From contig NZ_WMDZ01000001.1 in NCBI RefSeq assembly GCF_021735935.1, forward strand, positions 1,922,001 to 1,986,000: a stretch of 64,000 nucleotides of DNA, given 5' to 3'. The stretch comes from Sulfitobacter sp. M39 (GTDB lineage Bacteria > Pseudomonadota > Alphaproteobacteria > Rhodobacterales > Rhodobacteraceae). Below the pieces are notes generated by a model. The model made no database searches. It was not told where the DNA came from and worked only from the letters and a program-made list of their open reading frames with translations. The position numbers and the translations under genes were made by a program. This document shows, piece after piece, positions 48,712 through 57,824 of this stretch. The first letter of the stretch is position 1, and every line of letters starts with the position of its first letter.

Positions 48712-49638
48712 CTAAAGCTCGTTCGCCCAAGGCGGGTTGGCACCGGCGCGTGACACGGTGATGGCGGCGACGCGGGCACCATATGCCATCGCGTCGCGCA
48801 AAGCGTCAGGATCAAGCGCGCCAAGGGCTTCAGGGGTCAGCAGACCCAGTTCGGACAGCTTCGCCAGAAAGCCCGCATTGAACGTATCACCGGCACCGAT
48901 TGTATCGACGACGTTGGCTTTCACTGCAGGGACCGTGATCGATGTGCCGTCCGAAAGCGTTGCTGTGGCACCCTCGGCCCCTTGGGTGACAATCACAACC
49001 GACGGACCGGTGTCGAGCATTGCGCTGATCTTTTCGGCCTGCGTCAACGGGGCGGGGTTCAGCCAGTCGAGGTCCTCGTCCGAGACCTTGACGATATCCG
49101 CCTGGCCAATCATCTCCGCCATCCGCCGGCGATAGCCATCCTCGTCAGTGATGAAAAGGGGGCGGATGTTGGGGTCGATCATCACCGCCCGCGGCCCGCC
49201 CTGACGTTCCAGCAAGGCAGCATAGGCACTGGCACTGGGGTCGCTGGCAAGGCTGATACCGCCAAAGAAAAGCGCGGTGATATCGCTCGGCAGCGCTGGC
49301 ATATCCTCGGCGCGGATCATCCGACCGGCGGAATTTTCGTCGAAGAATGAATAGCTTGCCTGCCCATCTTCAAGTTTCACAAAAGCCAATGTGCTCGGAC
49401 GGTCAGCGCGGATGATATGCGCGGTGTCCACGTCACTGGCCTTGAGCGCGTCTGCCAACTGGTCCCCGAACATATCACGCGACAATCCGGTAAGCATGCC
49501 TGCGCGCGCGCCCAATCGGCCAAGCGCGATGGCGGTGTTAAAGACCGCGCCGCCCGAATGGGGCACGAACCCGTCCGGCCCGTCGAGCGACGGGGCAGCG
49601 ACCATATCGATCAATGCCTCCCCGCAACACAGGATCAT
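48712..49638 (-). CDS. frk: PfkB family carbohydrate kinase, probable fructokinase
   Basis: The 308-residue protein has the PfkB signatures: GGAVFNTAIALGRLGARAG near the N-terminus and VDTIGAGDTFNAGFLAKL with the catalytic Asp near the C-terminus. It phosphorylates the ketose made by the polyol dehydrogenase encoded upstream; fructose is the expected substrate in mannitol or sorbitol catabolism. Its ATG overlaps the mtlK stop by four bases. It is the last gene of the operon and is followed by a strong hairpin. Confidence 0.9.
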   Translation of the reverse strand: MILCCGEALIDMVAAPSLDGPDGFVPHSGGAVFNTAIALGRLGARAGMLTGLSRDMFGDQLADALKASDVDTAHIIRADRPSTLAFVKLEDGQASYSFFDENSAGRMIRAEDMPALPSDITALFFGGISLASDPSASAYAALLERQGGPRAVMIDPNIRPLFITDEDGYRRRMAEMIGQADIVKVSDEDLDWLNPAPLTQAEKISAMLDTGPSVVIVTQGAEGATATLSDGTSITVPAVKANVVDTIGAGDTFNAGFLAKLSELGLLTPEALGALDPDALRDAMAYGARVAAITVSRAGANPPWANEL

Positions 49639-51191
49639 TGCCCCATCCCCGCGCGGTCACCGGCCAATGCGGCGGCCACATCCGGCTGATCAGTATAGAC
49701 CGCAAGCGCGGCCTCGCAGCCTTCGGCCCAGATAAGCGACAGCCAGTTTTCAAACGCCTCGGCAAAGGCCTGATGCTCGGCCAGATCGCCATAGATATGA
49801 CGCTGCGCGAGCCAGAGCTGGGGTGCTTCGCGCGCCGCCAGGGCCACAGCGTTGAGGCTCGCCCATTGCGGGTCGTTCGGCTCGATCTCTGTCCCGTCCA
49901 TGCGGGTGCCAGCACACATACGGGCCCACAGCGCCTCTACCAGGGCCAGACCGGTGCAGCTGCCCTTTGCCGCCAAGGCGTCGCGCAGAACCGGCAGGAC
50001 AAACCCCGGATGTCGTGATGACCCGTCAAAAGCCACGCGCCGTGTCGTGTCGCGGATCGCGGGGTTGGCGAAACGTTTGGCGATCAAGTCCACATAGGCC
50101 GCCGGTTCTTGACCGGGCACGGCGGCGATGTAGGGTGCGATTTCCTCGGCCTCGATCTTGCGGAACATGGCAGAGGTCAACGGGTGCGCCATACAATCGG
50201 CAATGGTTTCCAAGCCCAGCAACTCTCCGGCGTTGGCCAAGACCTGATGGCCGGCGTTGAGGATGCGGATTTTCATTGCCTCATAGTCATGCACCGCATC
50301 GGTAAAGATCGCCCCCGCCTTGTCCCAGTCAGGGCGTCCGGCGCAGAAGTCGTCTTCGATCACCCATTGGCGGTAGTTCTCGTGGGTCACCGGTGCCGCG
50401 TCATCGACGCCAAGGCTTTGCGCCAGCGCGATTTCGTCAGGGCCGGTGGCGGGCACGATGCAATCCACCATAGAGTTCGGGAAGCTGCAGTTTTGCTCGA
50501 TCCACTGGGCAAGCGCCGCGTCACTTTGGCGGGCCAGGGTCACGACGGCTTGGCGCGTCGCGGTGCCATTGCCGCGCAGGTTGTCGCAGCTTTGGACCGT
50601 GAACGGACCATGGCCCGCATCGCGCCGCAGCTTGAGCGCGGCAATAATCGCGCCGAAAACCGTCTTGGGCTGTTCGGGCTGCGCGCGGTCATGCTGGATA
50701 TCGGCGTGGGTCAGATCAAGCCCGCCGGTTTCGGGGTCGATGAAATACCCGCCTTCGGTCACGGTCAGCGACACGATGCGGATCGCGGGGTCCGCCATCG
50801 CGGCAATCAGTGGCGCGTTGTCTTCGGCAATTGGGATGTAATCGATCATCGAGCCGACGACCTCTGCCGTGACACGACCGGGGGCCAGTTCGATCAAAGT
50901 GGTCAGATAGTCCTGCGCTTTAAGCTTGTCGCGCATCGCGCTGTCATAGGCCCGCACGCCGGCCCCGATCAGCGCCCAATCCTGCGCTAGCCCCTGTTGC
51001 ATCAACTTGTGCAGATACCACGCCTGATGGGCGCGATGGAAGTTGCCCAGGCCGATATGGATGATCCCCGCCGAGAGCGCGCCGCGATCGTAGTCGGGCG
51101 TACCGATACGGGCTGGCAGGTCGCCAAGGCGATCCAGGGACAGCGGCACCGGAGGCGGCGCGTCTGTGTTTGTTGTGGTCGGTTCATTCAT
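49635..51191 (-). CDS. mtlK: Mannitol 2-dehydrogenase-type polyol dehydrogenase
   Basis: This long-chain polyol dehydrogenase oxidises mannitol or a similar hexitol to fructose with NAD. The N-terminal NAD fold is GIIHIGLGNFHRAHQA, and the catalytic KxxxxNxxH signature is visible in MKIRILNAGHQVLA. The chosen start at 51191 gives 518 residues beginning MNEPTTTNTDAPPP. An alternative ATG at 51245 overlaps the smoK stop (ATGA) and adds 18 residues, but that stretch is AT-rich like intergenic sequence and not like the family. No short-chain sorbitol dehydrogenase (smoS) is seen next to it, in contrast with the known Rhodobacter sphaeroides operon. Confidence 0.9.
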   Translation of the reverse strand: MNEPTTTNTDAPPPVPLSLDRLGDLPARIGTPDYDRGALSAGIIHIGLGNFHRAHQAWYLHKLMQQGLAQDWALIGAGVRAYDSAMRDKLKAQDYLTTLIELAPGRVTAEVVGSMIDYIPIAEDNAPLIAAMADPAIRIVSLTVTEGGYFIDPETGGLDLTHADIQHDRAQPEQPKTVFGAIIAALKLRRDAGHGPFTVQSCDNLRGNGTATRQAVVTLARQSDAALAQWIEQNCSFPNSMVDCIVPATGPDEIALAQSLGVDDAAPVTHENYRQWVIEDDFCAGRPDWDKAGAIFTDAVHDYEAMKIRILNAGHQVLANAGELLGLETIADCMAHPLTSAMFRKIEAEEIAPYIAAVPGQEPAAYVDLIAKRFANPAIRDTTRRVAFDGSSRHPGFVLPVLRDALAAKGSCTGLALVEALWARMCAGTRMDGTEIEPNDPQWASLNAVALAAREAPQLWLAQRHIYGDLAEHQAFAEAFENWLSLIWAEGCEAALAVYTDQPDVAAALAGDRAGMGQ

Positions 51192-51241
51192 GAGACCGCT
51201 TTCGTAGAAATCAAAATTAAAGGGCAGTGTCACACGGCGCT

Positions 51242-52246
51242 TCATGCGATGCGCAAGCCGTTACCGTCGAAGCGGTGCAGCGCATCTTCGCGGGGGGTCA
51301 GGAACACACGGTCACCGTGGCGCAAGCCGACTTCGCCGCGGGCACGGACGGTCATCATTTCGGTCAGGCCTGTGTCATAGACGTGGAAAAACGTATCCGA
51401 CCCCAAATGCTCCGACACTTTGACCACGCCGCTCCAGGTGCCTTCGGTTGTCGATACGTCAATGTGTTCAGGGCGGATGCCGATGGTATGCGCACCGTGT
51501 TTCGCCGCCTCGGGGCCCGAGATCAGGTTCATCTTGGGCGAGCCGATAAAGCCCGCGACAAAGGTGTTGCGGGGTGTGTGGTAAAGCTCGAGCGGGGAGC
51601 CGACCTGTTCGATCACACCGGCCTGAAGCACCACGATCTTGTCGGCCATGGTCATCGCTTCGACCTGATCGTGGGTTACATAGATCATCGTCGTTTCAAG
51701 CCGTTTATGCAGCTCGGAGATTTCAAGCCGCATGCCCACGCGCAAAGCAGCGTCAAGGTTGGACAGCGGTTCGTCGAAAAGGAAGGCCGCGGGTTCGCGG
51801 ACAATCGCCCGACCAATCGCCACACGCTGGCGTTGCCCGCCCGACAGCTGGCCGGGTTTGCGGTCCAGATAATCGGTCAGGTTCAGCGCTTTCGCAGCGG
51901 CATCGATGCGGCGGTTCTGTTCGTCCACGGGGATGCCCGCCATGCGCATCGGAAAGGCGATGTTCTTGCGCACGGACATATGCGGATACAGCGCGTAGGA
52001 CTGGAACACCATCGCCAGACCACGCTTGGCGGGGGGCACATGGGTGGCGTCCTGCTTGTCGATGCGGATCTGCCCGCCCGAGGTATCTTCGAGCCCTGCA
52101 ATCAGGCGCAGCAGGGTGGATTTGCCGCAGCCCGAGGGGCCGACAAAGACGGTGAATTCGCCGTCTTCGATGGTCAGGTCCAGCGGCGGGATGACTTCGA
52201 CGTCACCGAAGCGCTTGGAAACCTTGTCTAATGTGATGCGTCCCAT
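51242..52246 (-). CDS. smoK: Polyol ABC transporter ATP-binding protein
   Basis: The 334-residue ATPase of the CUT1/MalK type powers polyol uptake. Visible motifs are Walker [17 protein letters not shown], signature [16 protein letters not shown], Walker [14 protein letters not shown], and the H-loop in [13 protein letters not shown]. The C-terminal TOBE/MalK-like regulatory domain follows ([11 protein letters not shown]). It is immediately downstream of the two permease genes, with a 12-base gap to smoG, and upstream of mtlK. Confidence 0.93.
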   Translation of the reverse strand: MGRITLDKVSKRFGDVEVIPPLDLTIEDGEFTVFVGPSGCGKSTLLRLIAGLEDTSGGQIRIDKQDATHVPPAKRGLAMVFQSYALYPHMSVRKNIAFPMRMAGIPVDEQNRRIDAAAKALNLTDYLDRKPGQLSGGQRQRVAIGRAIVREPAAFLFDEPLSNLDAALRVGMRLEISELHKRLETTMIYVTHDQVEAMTMADKIVVLQAGVIEQVGSPLELYHTPRNTFVAGFIGSPKMNLISGPEAAKHGAHTIGIRPEHIDVSTTEGTWSGVVKVSEHLGSDTFFHVYDTGLTEMMTVRARGEVGLRHGDRVFLTPREDALHRFDGNGLRIA

Positions 52247-52258
52247 GGTGTTGTTTCC

Positions 52259-53089
52259 TTATTTCACTGCGCCAAAGGTCAGGCCGCTGACAAGTTGTTT
52301 CTGGCTGAACCAGCCAAGGATGAGGATCGGCGCGATGGCCATGGTCGAGGCCGCGCTGAGCTTGGCGTAGAACAACCCTTCGGGGCTGGAATAGCTGGCG
52401 ATAAAGGCCGTCAGAGGGGCAGCCTTGGCGGCGGCGAGGTTGAGGGTCCAGAAGGCTTCGTTCCAGGCGAGGATCACGTTCAGAAGCAGCGTGGAGGCGA
52501 TGCCGGGGATCGCCATCGGCGTTAGGATATACAGCACCTCTTCGCGCAGGCTGGCACCATCCATACGGGCTGCCTCTAGGATCTCTCCGGGGATTTCCTT
52601 GAAGTAGGTGTAGAGCATCCAGATAATGATCGGCAGGTTGATCAGCATCAGCACGACCACCAGACCCAGTTTGCTGTCCAGCAGACCCAATCGGATAAAG
52701 ATCAGGTAGATCGGATAAAGCACCCCGACCGCTGGCAGCATCTTTGTGGACAACATCCACAGCAGGATGTCTTTCGTGCGGTTGGACGGCACAAAGGCCA
52801 TCGACCAAGCCGCGGGAACGGCGATCAGGATGCCCAGAATGGTAGAGCCCCCCGCGATCACCACCGAATTCCACAAGAAGCGGCCGTAGTTCGAGCGTTC
52901 CTGCACCGCGGCGTAATTTTCCAGCGTCCAGTCAAAGAACAGGAACACCGGCGGGTCTGCAATCGCCTGGGCTTCGGTCTTGAAGCTGGTCAGGATGGTC
53001 CAGAGGATGGGGAAGAAAATCAGCAGCCCGACGCCCCATGCGAGTGCGGTGTTCAGAGCCTTGCGTTGTGTGGTCGTTGCACGTGCCAT
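52259..53089 (-). CDS. smoG: Polyol ABC transporter permease, second subunit
   Basis: The 276-residue inner-membrane protein of the MalG type has about six helices and the EAA motif EIPGEILEAARMDGASLREEV, where ATPase contact occurs. The start MARATTTQRK at 53089 is chosen, as AGGAG lies 7 bases upstream; a longer frame begins at 53122 inside the end of smoF. It works with SmoF to form the channel for the substrate delivered by SmoE. Confidence 0.93.
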   Translation of the reverse strand: MARATTTQRKALNTALAWGVGLLIFFPILWTILTSFKTEAQAIADPPVFLFFDWTLENYAAVQERSNYGRFLWNSVVIAGGSTILGILIAVPAAWSMAFVPSNRTKDILLWMLSTKMLPAVGVLYPIYLIFIRLGLLDSKLGLVVVLMLINLPIIIWMLYTYFKEIPGEILEAARMDGASLREEVLYILTPMAIPGIASTLLLNVILAWNEAFWTLNLAAAKAAPLTAFIASYSSPEGLFYAKLSAASTMAIAPILILGWFSQKQLVSGLTFGAVK

Positions 53090-53099
53090 GACGGGCTCC

Positions 53100-53966
53100 T
53101 TATGCGTCGAGGTTCTTGCCAACCATGCGCATCAGGAAGATGGCAACGATATTGGCGAGGATGATGGCATAGACACCGCCGGCAGAGCCGAGCCCGATGT
53201 TCTGGCTTTCCAGCACACGCTGGAAGATCAGATAGGTCAGGGTTTTGGTGCCAAAGGCGCCTTGGGTGGTCACGAAAATTTCGGCGAAAATAGAGAGCAA
53301 AAAGATCGTCTGGATCAGCACCACCACGGTGATTGCCCGCGACAGGTGGGGCAGGGTGATGAAGCCAAAGCGTTTGACGGGCGATGCGCCGTCCATCTCG
53401 GCGGCCTCCAGTTGTTCGCTGTCCAGCGACTGGATCGCGGTCAGCAGGATCAGCGTCGCAAAGGGTAGCCACTGCCAGCTGACAATCAGAATGATGGATT
53501 GGGTCGAGGCTTCGGTCAGCCACACCAGCGGTTCAGCCCCAAACAGGCCCCACAAGTGGGCGAGCAGCCCGTTGACAGGATCCATGAACATGTTCTTCCA
53601 GACCAGCGCCGATACGGTCGGCATCACGAAGAACGGGGCAATCACGAGGATCCGAACGATCCCTTGACCCCACATCGGCTGGTTCAGCAAGACGGCCAGC
53701 AACACACCCAGAACGACGGTGATGAACAGGACGCCGCCCACGATCACCAGTGTCGCCTGAACCGACGGCCAGAAGGCGCTGGACGATACGAAGCGGACGT
53801 AGTTGTCAAAGCCGACCCATCCCAGATCACCGCCGCGCAGGGGCAGGTATTTGCGAAAGGAAAAATACAGCGTCATCGTCAGGGGGACGAGCATCCATCC
53901 CAGAAGCAGCACGACAGCGGGGGCCATCATCAGACGGGCGGCCGATCGTGAGTGTTGCGTTGCCAT
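53100..53966 (-). CDS. smoF: Polyol ABC transporter permease, first subunit
   Basis: The 288-residue MalF-type permease has six helices and the EAA loop SEQLEAAEMDGASPVKRFGF. I use ATG 53966 (MATQHSRSAARLMMAP), with GGAGG 7 to 11 bases upstream; the longer frame to 54014 reads through the intergenic terminator side. A hairpin with a T-run separates it from smoE, so it is expressed at a lower level than the binding protein. It pairs with SmoG. Confidence 0.93.
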   Translation of the reverse strand: MATQHSRSAARLMMAPAVVLLLGWMLVPLTMTLYFSFRKYLPLRGGDLGWVGFDNYVRFVSSSAFWPSVQATLVIVGGVLFITVVLGVLLAVLLNQPMWGQGIVRILVIAPFFVMPTVSALVWKNMFMDPVNGLLAHLWGLFGAEPLVWLTEASTQSIILIVSWQWLPFATLILLTAIQSLDSEQLEAAEMDGASPVKRFGFITLPHLSRAITVVVLIQTIFLLSIFAEIFVTTQGAFGTKTLTYLIFQRVLESQNIGLGSAGGVYAIILANIVAIFLMRMVGKNLDA

Positions 53967-54025
53967 TGAATATACCTCCTCCGTTGACGGGCTAGGGCCG
54001 TCCCGGACGATCATGCACGTGTTGG

Positions 54026-54070
54026 AAAAAAGGGGCCAGTCAGCAAGGGGGAGCTTTGCTGACTGGCCCC
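54026..54070 (-). terminator. Partial terminator between smoE and smoF
   Basis: On the minus strand GGGGCCAGTCAGCAA (54070-54056) pairs perfectly over 15 bp with TTGCTGACTGGCCCC (54046-54032), followed by six T residues. It starts 14 bases after the smoE stop. As smoF, smoG and smoK must still be expressed, it is expected to leak. Confidence 0.85.
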
Positions 54071-54083
54071 GAGGGCGATCAGA

Positions 54084-55385
54084 TCAGTAGCCGGCGGCTT
54101 CCATCTCATCGGTGGTCAACGCTTGGGCGTTGGCCAGGGCTTCATCGACGGACTGCTGTCCTGCCAGCGCGGCAGAGAACTCTTGTCCGACCTGTGTGGC
54201 GATGCCTGCGAACTCTGGGATAGCTGCAAACTGCACACCGACGTAGGGCACCGGATCAACGGTTGGTGCGGTGGGATCAGCCGACAGGATGCTGTCCAGT
54301 GTCATCTGCGCGAAAGGCACTTTTTTGTATTCGGCGTTTTCGTACAGCGATGTCCGCGTGCCGGGAGGAACATTTGCCCAACCGTCTTTCTCGGCGACCA
54401 GCTCAAGATACTCTTTGGACGTGGCCCATTCGATGAATTCTTTCGCGGCGGCTTCGTTATCGGTGCCGGCAGGGATGCCAAGCGCCCAAGCCCACAGCCA
54501 GTTGCCGCGTTTGCCTTTGCCGGTGTCAGGTGCCAGCGCAAAGCCGACCTGATCCGCGACGGTGGAATCTGTCGGGTTGGTCACAAAGGACGCCGCAACA
54601 GTCGCGTCGATCCACATGCCGCATTTGCCCTGTTGGAACAGCGACAGGTTTTCGTTGAACCCGTTGTTCGCCGCACCCGGAGGGCCCGCGTCGTTCATCA
54701 GGTTCACATAGAACTCAAGCGTTTCTTTCCATGCAGGCTGATCAAATTGCGCGGCCCAGCTTTCGTCGAACCAGCGCGCACCAAAGGCGTTTGCTGTCGC
54801 GGTGAGGAACGCCATGTTCTCGCCCCAACCGGCCTTGCCACGCAGGCAGATACCGTTGATGCCAGCGTCACGGTCGGTCATTGCGCGGGCCGCTTCAGCG
54901 ACGAATTCCCATGTGGGCGCGTCGGGCATGTCCAGTCCGGCTTTCTCCATCAGGTCCTTACGGTACATGATCATGGAGCTTTCGCCGTAGAAAGGCGCCG
55001 CATAAAGCGTGCCGTCGACGCTCAGACCGCCGCGCATCGCGGGCAGGATGTCGTCGGTGTCATAGTCAGCCGACAGATCGTCCAGCGGTACCAGCCAGCC
55101 TTGTTTGCCCCAGATCGGGGTCTCGTACATGCCGATGGTCATGATGTCGAACTGCCCACCTTTGGTGGTGATGTCCGTGGTCACACGTTGACGCAGGACA
55201 TTCTCCTCCAGCGTGACCCATTCGACTTCGTGGCCGGTTTTGGCTGTAAAATCATCGGTAAAGCCCTGCATCCGGACCATGTCGCCATTATTAACCGTGG
55301 CGATCGTGATCGTATCTGCAGAAGCAGCGGCTGCCGTCAAAAGTGAAATGGCGGTCGCCGTTCGAAACGCGTTCAAAACAAACAT
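54084..55385 (-). CDS. smoE: Polyol ABC transporter substrate-binding protein
   Basis: The 433-residue periplasmic protein has a Sec signal peptide (MFVLNAFRTATAISLLTAAAASA) and the features of CUT1 binding proteins: FTAKTGHEVEWVTLEENVLR, FDIMTIGMYETPIWGKQGWL, and YGESSMIMYRKDLMEKAGLDMP. Its similarity to SmoE of Rhodobacter sphaeroides (sorbitol/mannitol binding), together with the mtlK and frk genes downstream, indicates hexitol uptake. A strong terminator after the gene suggests it is made in excess over the permeases. It is preceded by a promoter-like TTGACG-N18-TAAGCT. Confidence 0.92.
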   Translation of the reverse strand: MFVLNAFRTATAISLLTAAAASADTITIATVNNGDMVRMQGFTDDFTAKTGHEVEWVTLEENVLRQRVTTDITTKGGQFDIMTIGMYETPIWGKQGWLVPLDDLSADYDTDDILPAMRGGLSVDGTLYAAPFYGESSMIMYRKDLMEKAGLDMPDAPTWEFVAEAARAMTDRDAGINGICLRGKAGWGENMAFLTATANAFGARWFDESWAAQFDQPAWKETLEFYVNLMNDAGPPGAANNGFNENLSLFQQGKCGMWIDATVAASFVTNPTDSTVADQVGFALAPDTGKGKRGNWLWAWALGIPAGTDNEAAAKEFIEWATSKEYLELVAEKDGWANVPPGTRTSLYENAEYKKVPFAQMTLDSILSADPTAPTVDPVPYVGVQFAAIPEFAGIATQVGQEFSAALAGQQSVDEALANAQALTTDEMEAAGY

Positions 55386-55416
55386 CTTCTACCTCCCTGA
55401 TGAGATGTTAGCGACA

Positions 55417-55446
55417 AGCTTACGGCTATTGGTGAACTCGCGTCAA
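55417..55446 (-). promoter_or_regulatory. Putative promoter of the smo operon
   Basis: On the minus strand TTGACG (55446-55441), 18 bases and TAAGCT (55422-55417) form a sigma70-like promoter 32 bases before smoE. The sequence just upstream repeats GACGCG, a possible LacI-family half-site. Confidence 0.5.
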
Positions 55447-55499
55447 TTTGAATTTTACGCGCGTCTATTTTTACGATTTAGATGCGTGTTTTCAATTCT

Positions 55500-56531
55500 C
55501 TAGGCGGAGCCCCTGAGCACGAGCTTGCCGTCAAACAGCGTCTCTGTACGCGAATCAAGAGAATCATCTGCCTCGATCAGCGCCAGCAGGGTGGTCGCGC
55601 TTTTCTCGGCAATGGCTTCGTAGTCTTGGGACACGGTGGTCAGGCGCGGGCAGGTGAAGCGCGAGAAAGGATGGTCGTCATGGCCCGCGACGCGGAAGTC
55701 GTGGCCTGCCTCAATCCCGACGCTCATCCCCGCCTCGAAAATGGCGGACAACAGCCCGATGGCCAAACGGTCGTTGCTGCACAGTATTGTTTTCGACGGC
55801 AGGCTTCGGTCGCGGATCACGCGGGTGCCTTCGCGAAACCCGATCTCTTCGAATTCCCATCCCTCGCCACCGACCTGGATCAGATGCGGCGTCTGGCCCA
55901 GACGTTCCATCGCCCTGACATAGGCCGCGCGCCGTTTGTACGCGTTGGGGTTCATCGGGTCTTTCATCTCGAAAAACGCAGGCGGCTCGCCCGTGCGGCA
56001 CAGGTAGTCGACGATCAGATCAACGCTTTGTTCATTGTTGGAACCTATGAACGCCTTGCCGACCTTTTCGATGTTCGCATCGAACAGGACGGTAGGGACC
56101 TCTGCGGTAAAGGTCTGGATCTGCGCGTGGTCAGAGCTGCGCCCGAAAGCGGCCAGCAATACGCCCGCCGGTTTCAACATGCGCAGGTTTTCGAGGTTCT
56201 CCAGCTCCATCTCGGGGCTGCCGTGCGACCCAAGCAGGACGGGCCGGAAGCCCTGACGCAGGATGTGTTCTTCGATCGTGCGGGCAATTTTGGCAAAGAA
56301 AGGGTCGGCCAGATGCGGCACCACGACGCCGATGTTCTTGGTCAAACGGCGGTTCTGGTTCATGGCGTAAAGATTGGGCCGATAATCATATCGGTCCAGC
56401 GCTGCCTCAACCCGCTTGCGGGTGCTGCTACGCACGCTGGTGGGGTCGTTGAAGAACTTGGAAAGCGTCGGACGGGAGATCCCGCTGACGGCGGCAAACT
56501 CTTCCATATTTTTGATTTTCCGACTGCTCAT
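55500..56531 (-). CDS. LacI family transcriptional regulator of the polyol operon
   Basis: The 343-residue protein has a LacI-type HTH at the N-terminus (MEEFAAVSGISRPTLSKFFN, then VRSSTRKRVEAALDRYDYRPN) and a periplasmic-binding-protein-like sensor domain (IGVVVPHLADPFFAKIARTI, KTILCSNDRLAIGLLSAI). It sits directly upstream of smoE on the same strand and is the likely repressor or activator of the smo-mtlK-frk operon. The inducer is inferred to be the hexitol or its product. I set the start at 56531 (MSSRKIKNMEEF) because 15 residues upstream in the open frame do not fit the family. Confidence 0.92.
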   Translation of the reverse strand: MSSRKIKNMEEFAAVSGISRPTLSKFFNDPTSVRSSTRKRVEAALDRYDYRPNLYAMNQNRRLTKNIGVVVPHLADPFFAKIARTIEEHILRQGFRPVLLGSHGSPEMELENLENLRMLKPAGVLLAAFGRSSDHAQIQTFTAEVPTVLFDANIEKVGKAFIGSNNEQSVDLIVDYLCRTGEPPAFFEMKDPMNPNAYKRRAAYVRAMERLGQTPHLIQVGGEGWEFEEIGFREGTRVIRDRSLPSKTILCSNDRLAIGLLSAIFEAGMSVGIEAGHDFRVAGHDDHPFSRFTCPRLTTVSQDYEAIAEKSATTLLALIEADDSLDSRTETLFDGKLVLRGSA

Positions 56532-57447
56532 CAAACGCTTCTTCTGGTGGTGGCAGAGGCCAAGTGACGACGCCATGTTCCTGTATCTGTTGGATCAGCA
56601 TACTTGTCGCGCGGCAAATATCACCCCCTAACATGATGAGACAGTAGGATTTTGCTGCGAATTATTCGAAAATACTCTCTTACGGTTGTAGCGGCAGATG
56701 TTCGCTCAGGCTGATGCTGCGGCGTCACATCTGTGGTGTCGCCTCTTTGCATTTGGTGTATGGCCGCCCCACCTAAAGGGCTGGCGACTATACTTCAGGT
56801 AGCGTTGCGATTCGGTTTCGTACTGGCAAACTATCCGCAAATTTCGAAAAAATACGCGCCTCAGCAACCTATTGGTTCCAATTCAAGAATTAGGGCCACC
56901 GTGCGGATCAGCTGCTCTGAATTTAATCGAGGGCACGATTTACTGTGTCCTGTTGCGAAACAGTGGACATGTGTTCGTTTCTAAATTCGTTAAATTTCCG
57001 TAAATATAGACGTGATTTCGATGTCTAAGCGCGCCAGAATCTGCAGCCTCGGAAACAGTTTGCTACCTATGCGGGTTTTCATAAGGTCTCTGTCGAGTCA
57101 AAAAAGGCGGAAAAGAGGCGCGTCTGCGAATTCTTGCCACTTTTCTCTTCCCGCAGCGTCAACGCCCAGTTATCAAAGGCATGCCCAACTGGGGGGCAAA
57201 GTTTTTTAGGTTTCGGGGGCGACCGCATCGAACGCACGTGTTGTGCGGGGAAGATGTGTTCGCTTGGCTCTCAAGAGCCGATGAATATACCACTGCCGGT
57301 TGCGCGGCAGCGGGCAGCTGTCTGCGGTTGATCCTCCCTTCAGAACGGTAGAGTTCTTTGTGTGTCGTCTGTGACCGCGGAGCTTTGCTAGGGGTATTAT
57401 GCGCCGTTTTTAACGGCCCGCCACGTTGGCGGAAGGAGGAGAAACTG
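56532..57447. other. AT-richer gap without a supported gene
   Basis: About 0.9 kb between the LacI gene and a small ORF has visibly lower GC than the rest of the window and several short overlapping ORFs in all frames, none with a ribosome site or recognisable domain. A short palindrome CGAAT-t-ATTCG lies at 56658-56668. It may be decayed gene remnant or regulatory sequence. Confidence 0.5.
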
Positions 57448-57738
57448 ATGGGAAACTGTATCTACAGACCACAACTGCCGGACCGTTCGGGTATGGGTGA
57501 TGTTGCAACTCTGCGTTGCTCCGCCGCTGCCGGCACCGTCTTGATTTCTTCCCCGAAGCGCCGTTTTCGGATCACATCAAGAACACAAATGACCCGTATC
57601 CAGACGGCTGCAGATTTGGGCGTGTCACGCGATGCACCCGTCCGCGCGCCGTATGTTTCATTGCAGCAGCGTCGCGGGCAGGGCGTTGCTTTGTCCCGCC
57701 TTAGTACCCCGGCACAGAATTGGTGCCATGTGAATTAA
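57448..57738 (+). CDS. Possible small protein of unknown function
   Basis: The frame from ATG 57448 encodes 96 residues (MGNCIYRPQLPDRSGMGDVA and onward, basic overall, ending QNWCHVN). A near-perfect Shine-Dalgarno, AAGGAGGAG, lies 6 bases upstream, and a small hairpin CCGCCA-cgtt-GGCGG overlaps it, which could modulate translation. No domain is recognised, and amino acid composition (Arg- and Ser-rich) could be non-coding. The open frame begins earlier at 57358, but no ribosome site is seen there. It precedes the RTX gene by 86 bases on the same strand. Confidence 0.4.
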   Translation: MGNCIYRPQLPDRSGMGDVATLRCSAAAGTVLISSPKRRFRITSRTQMTRIQTAADLGVSRDAPVRAPYVSLQQRRGQGVALSRLSTPAQNWCHVN

Positions 57739-57824
57739 TAAGCTTCGCCCCTGACTGGGCACCCGATTTTTACGGCTGACGGTACAACCGTAGCGTGCCT
57801 GACCTGATTTTGGAGACGACCGAT

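Noticed and set aside
56733-57331. Several ORFs of 60-85 codons in the AT-richer gap
   Set aside because: No ribosome sites, no domain, different frames overlapping each other; treated as non-coding.
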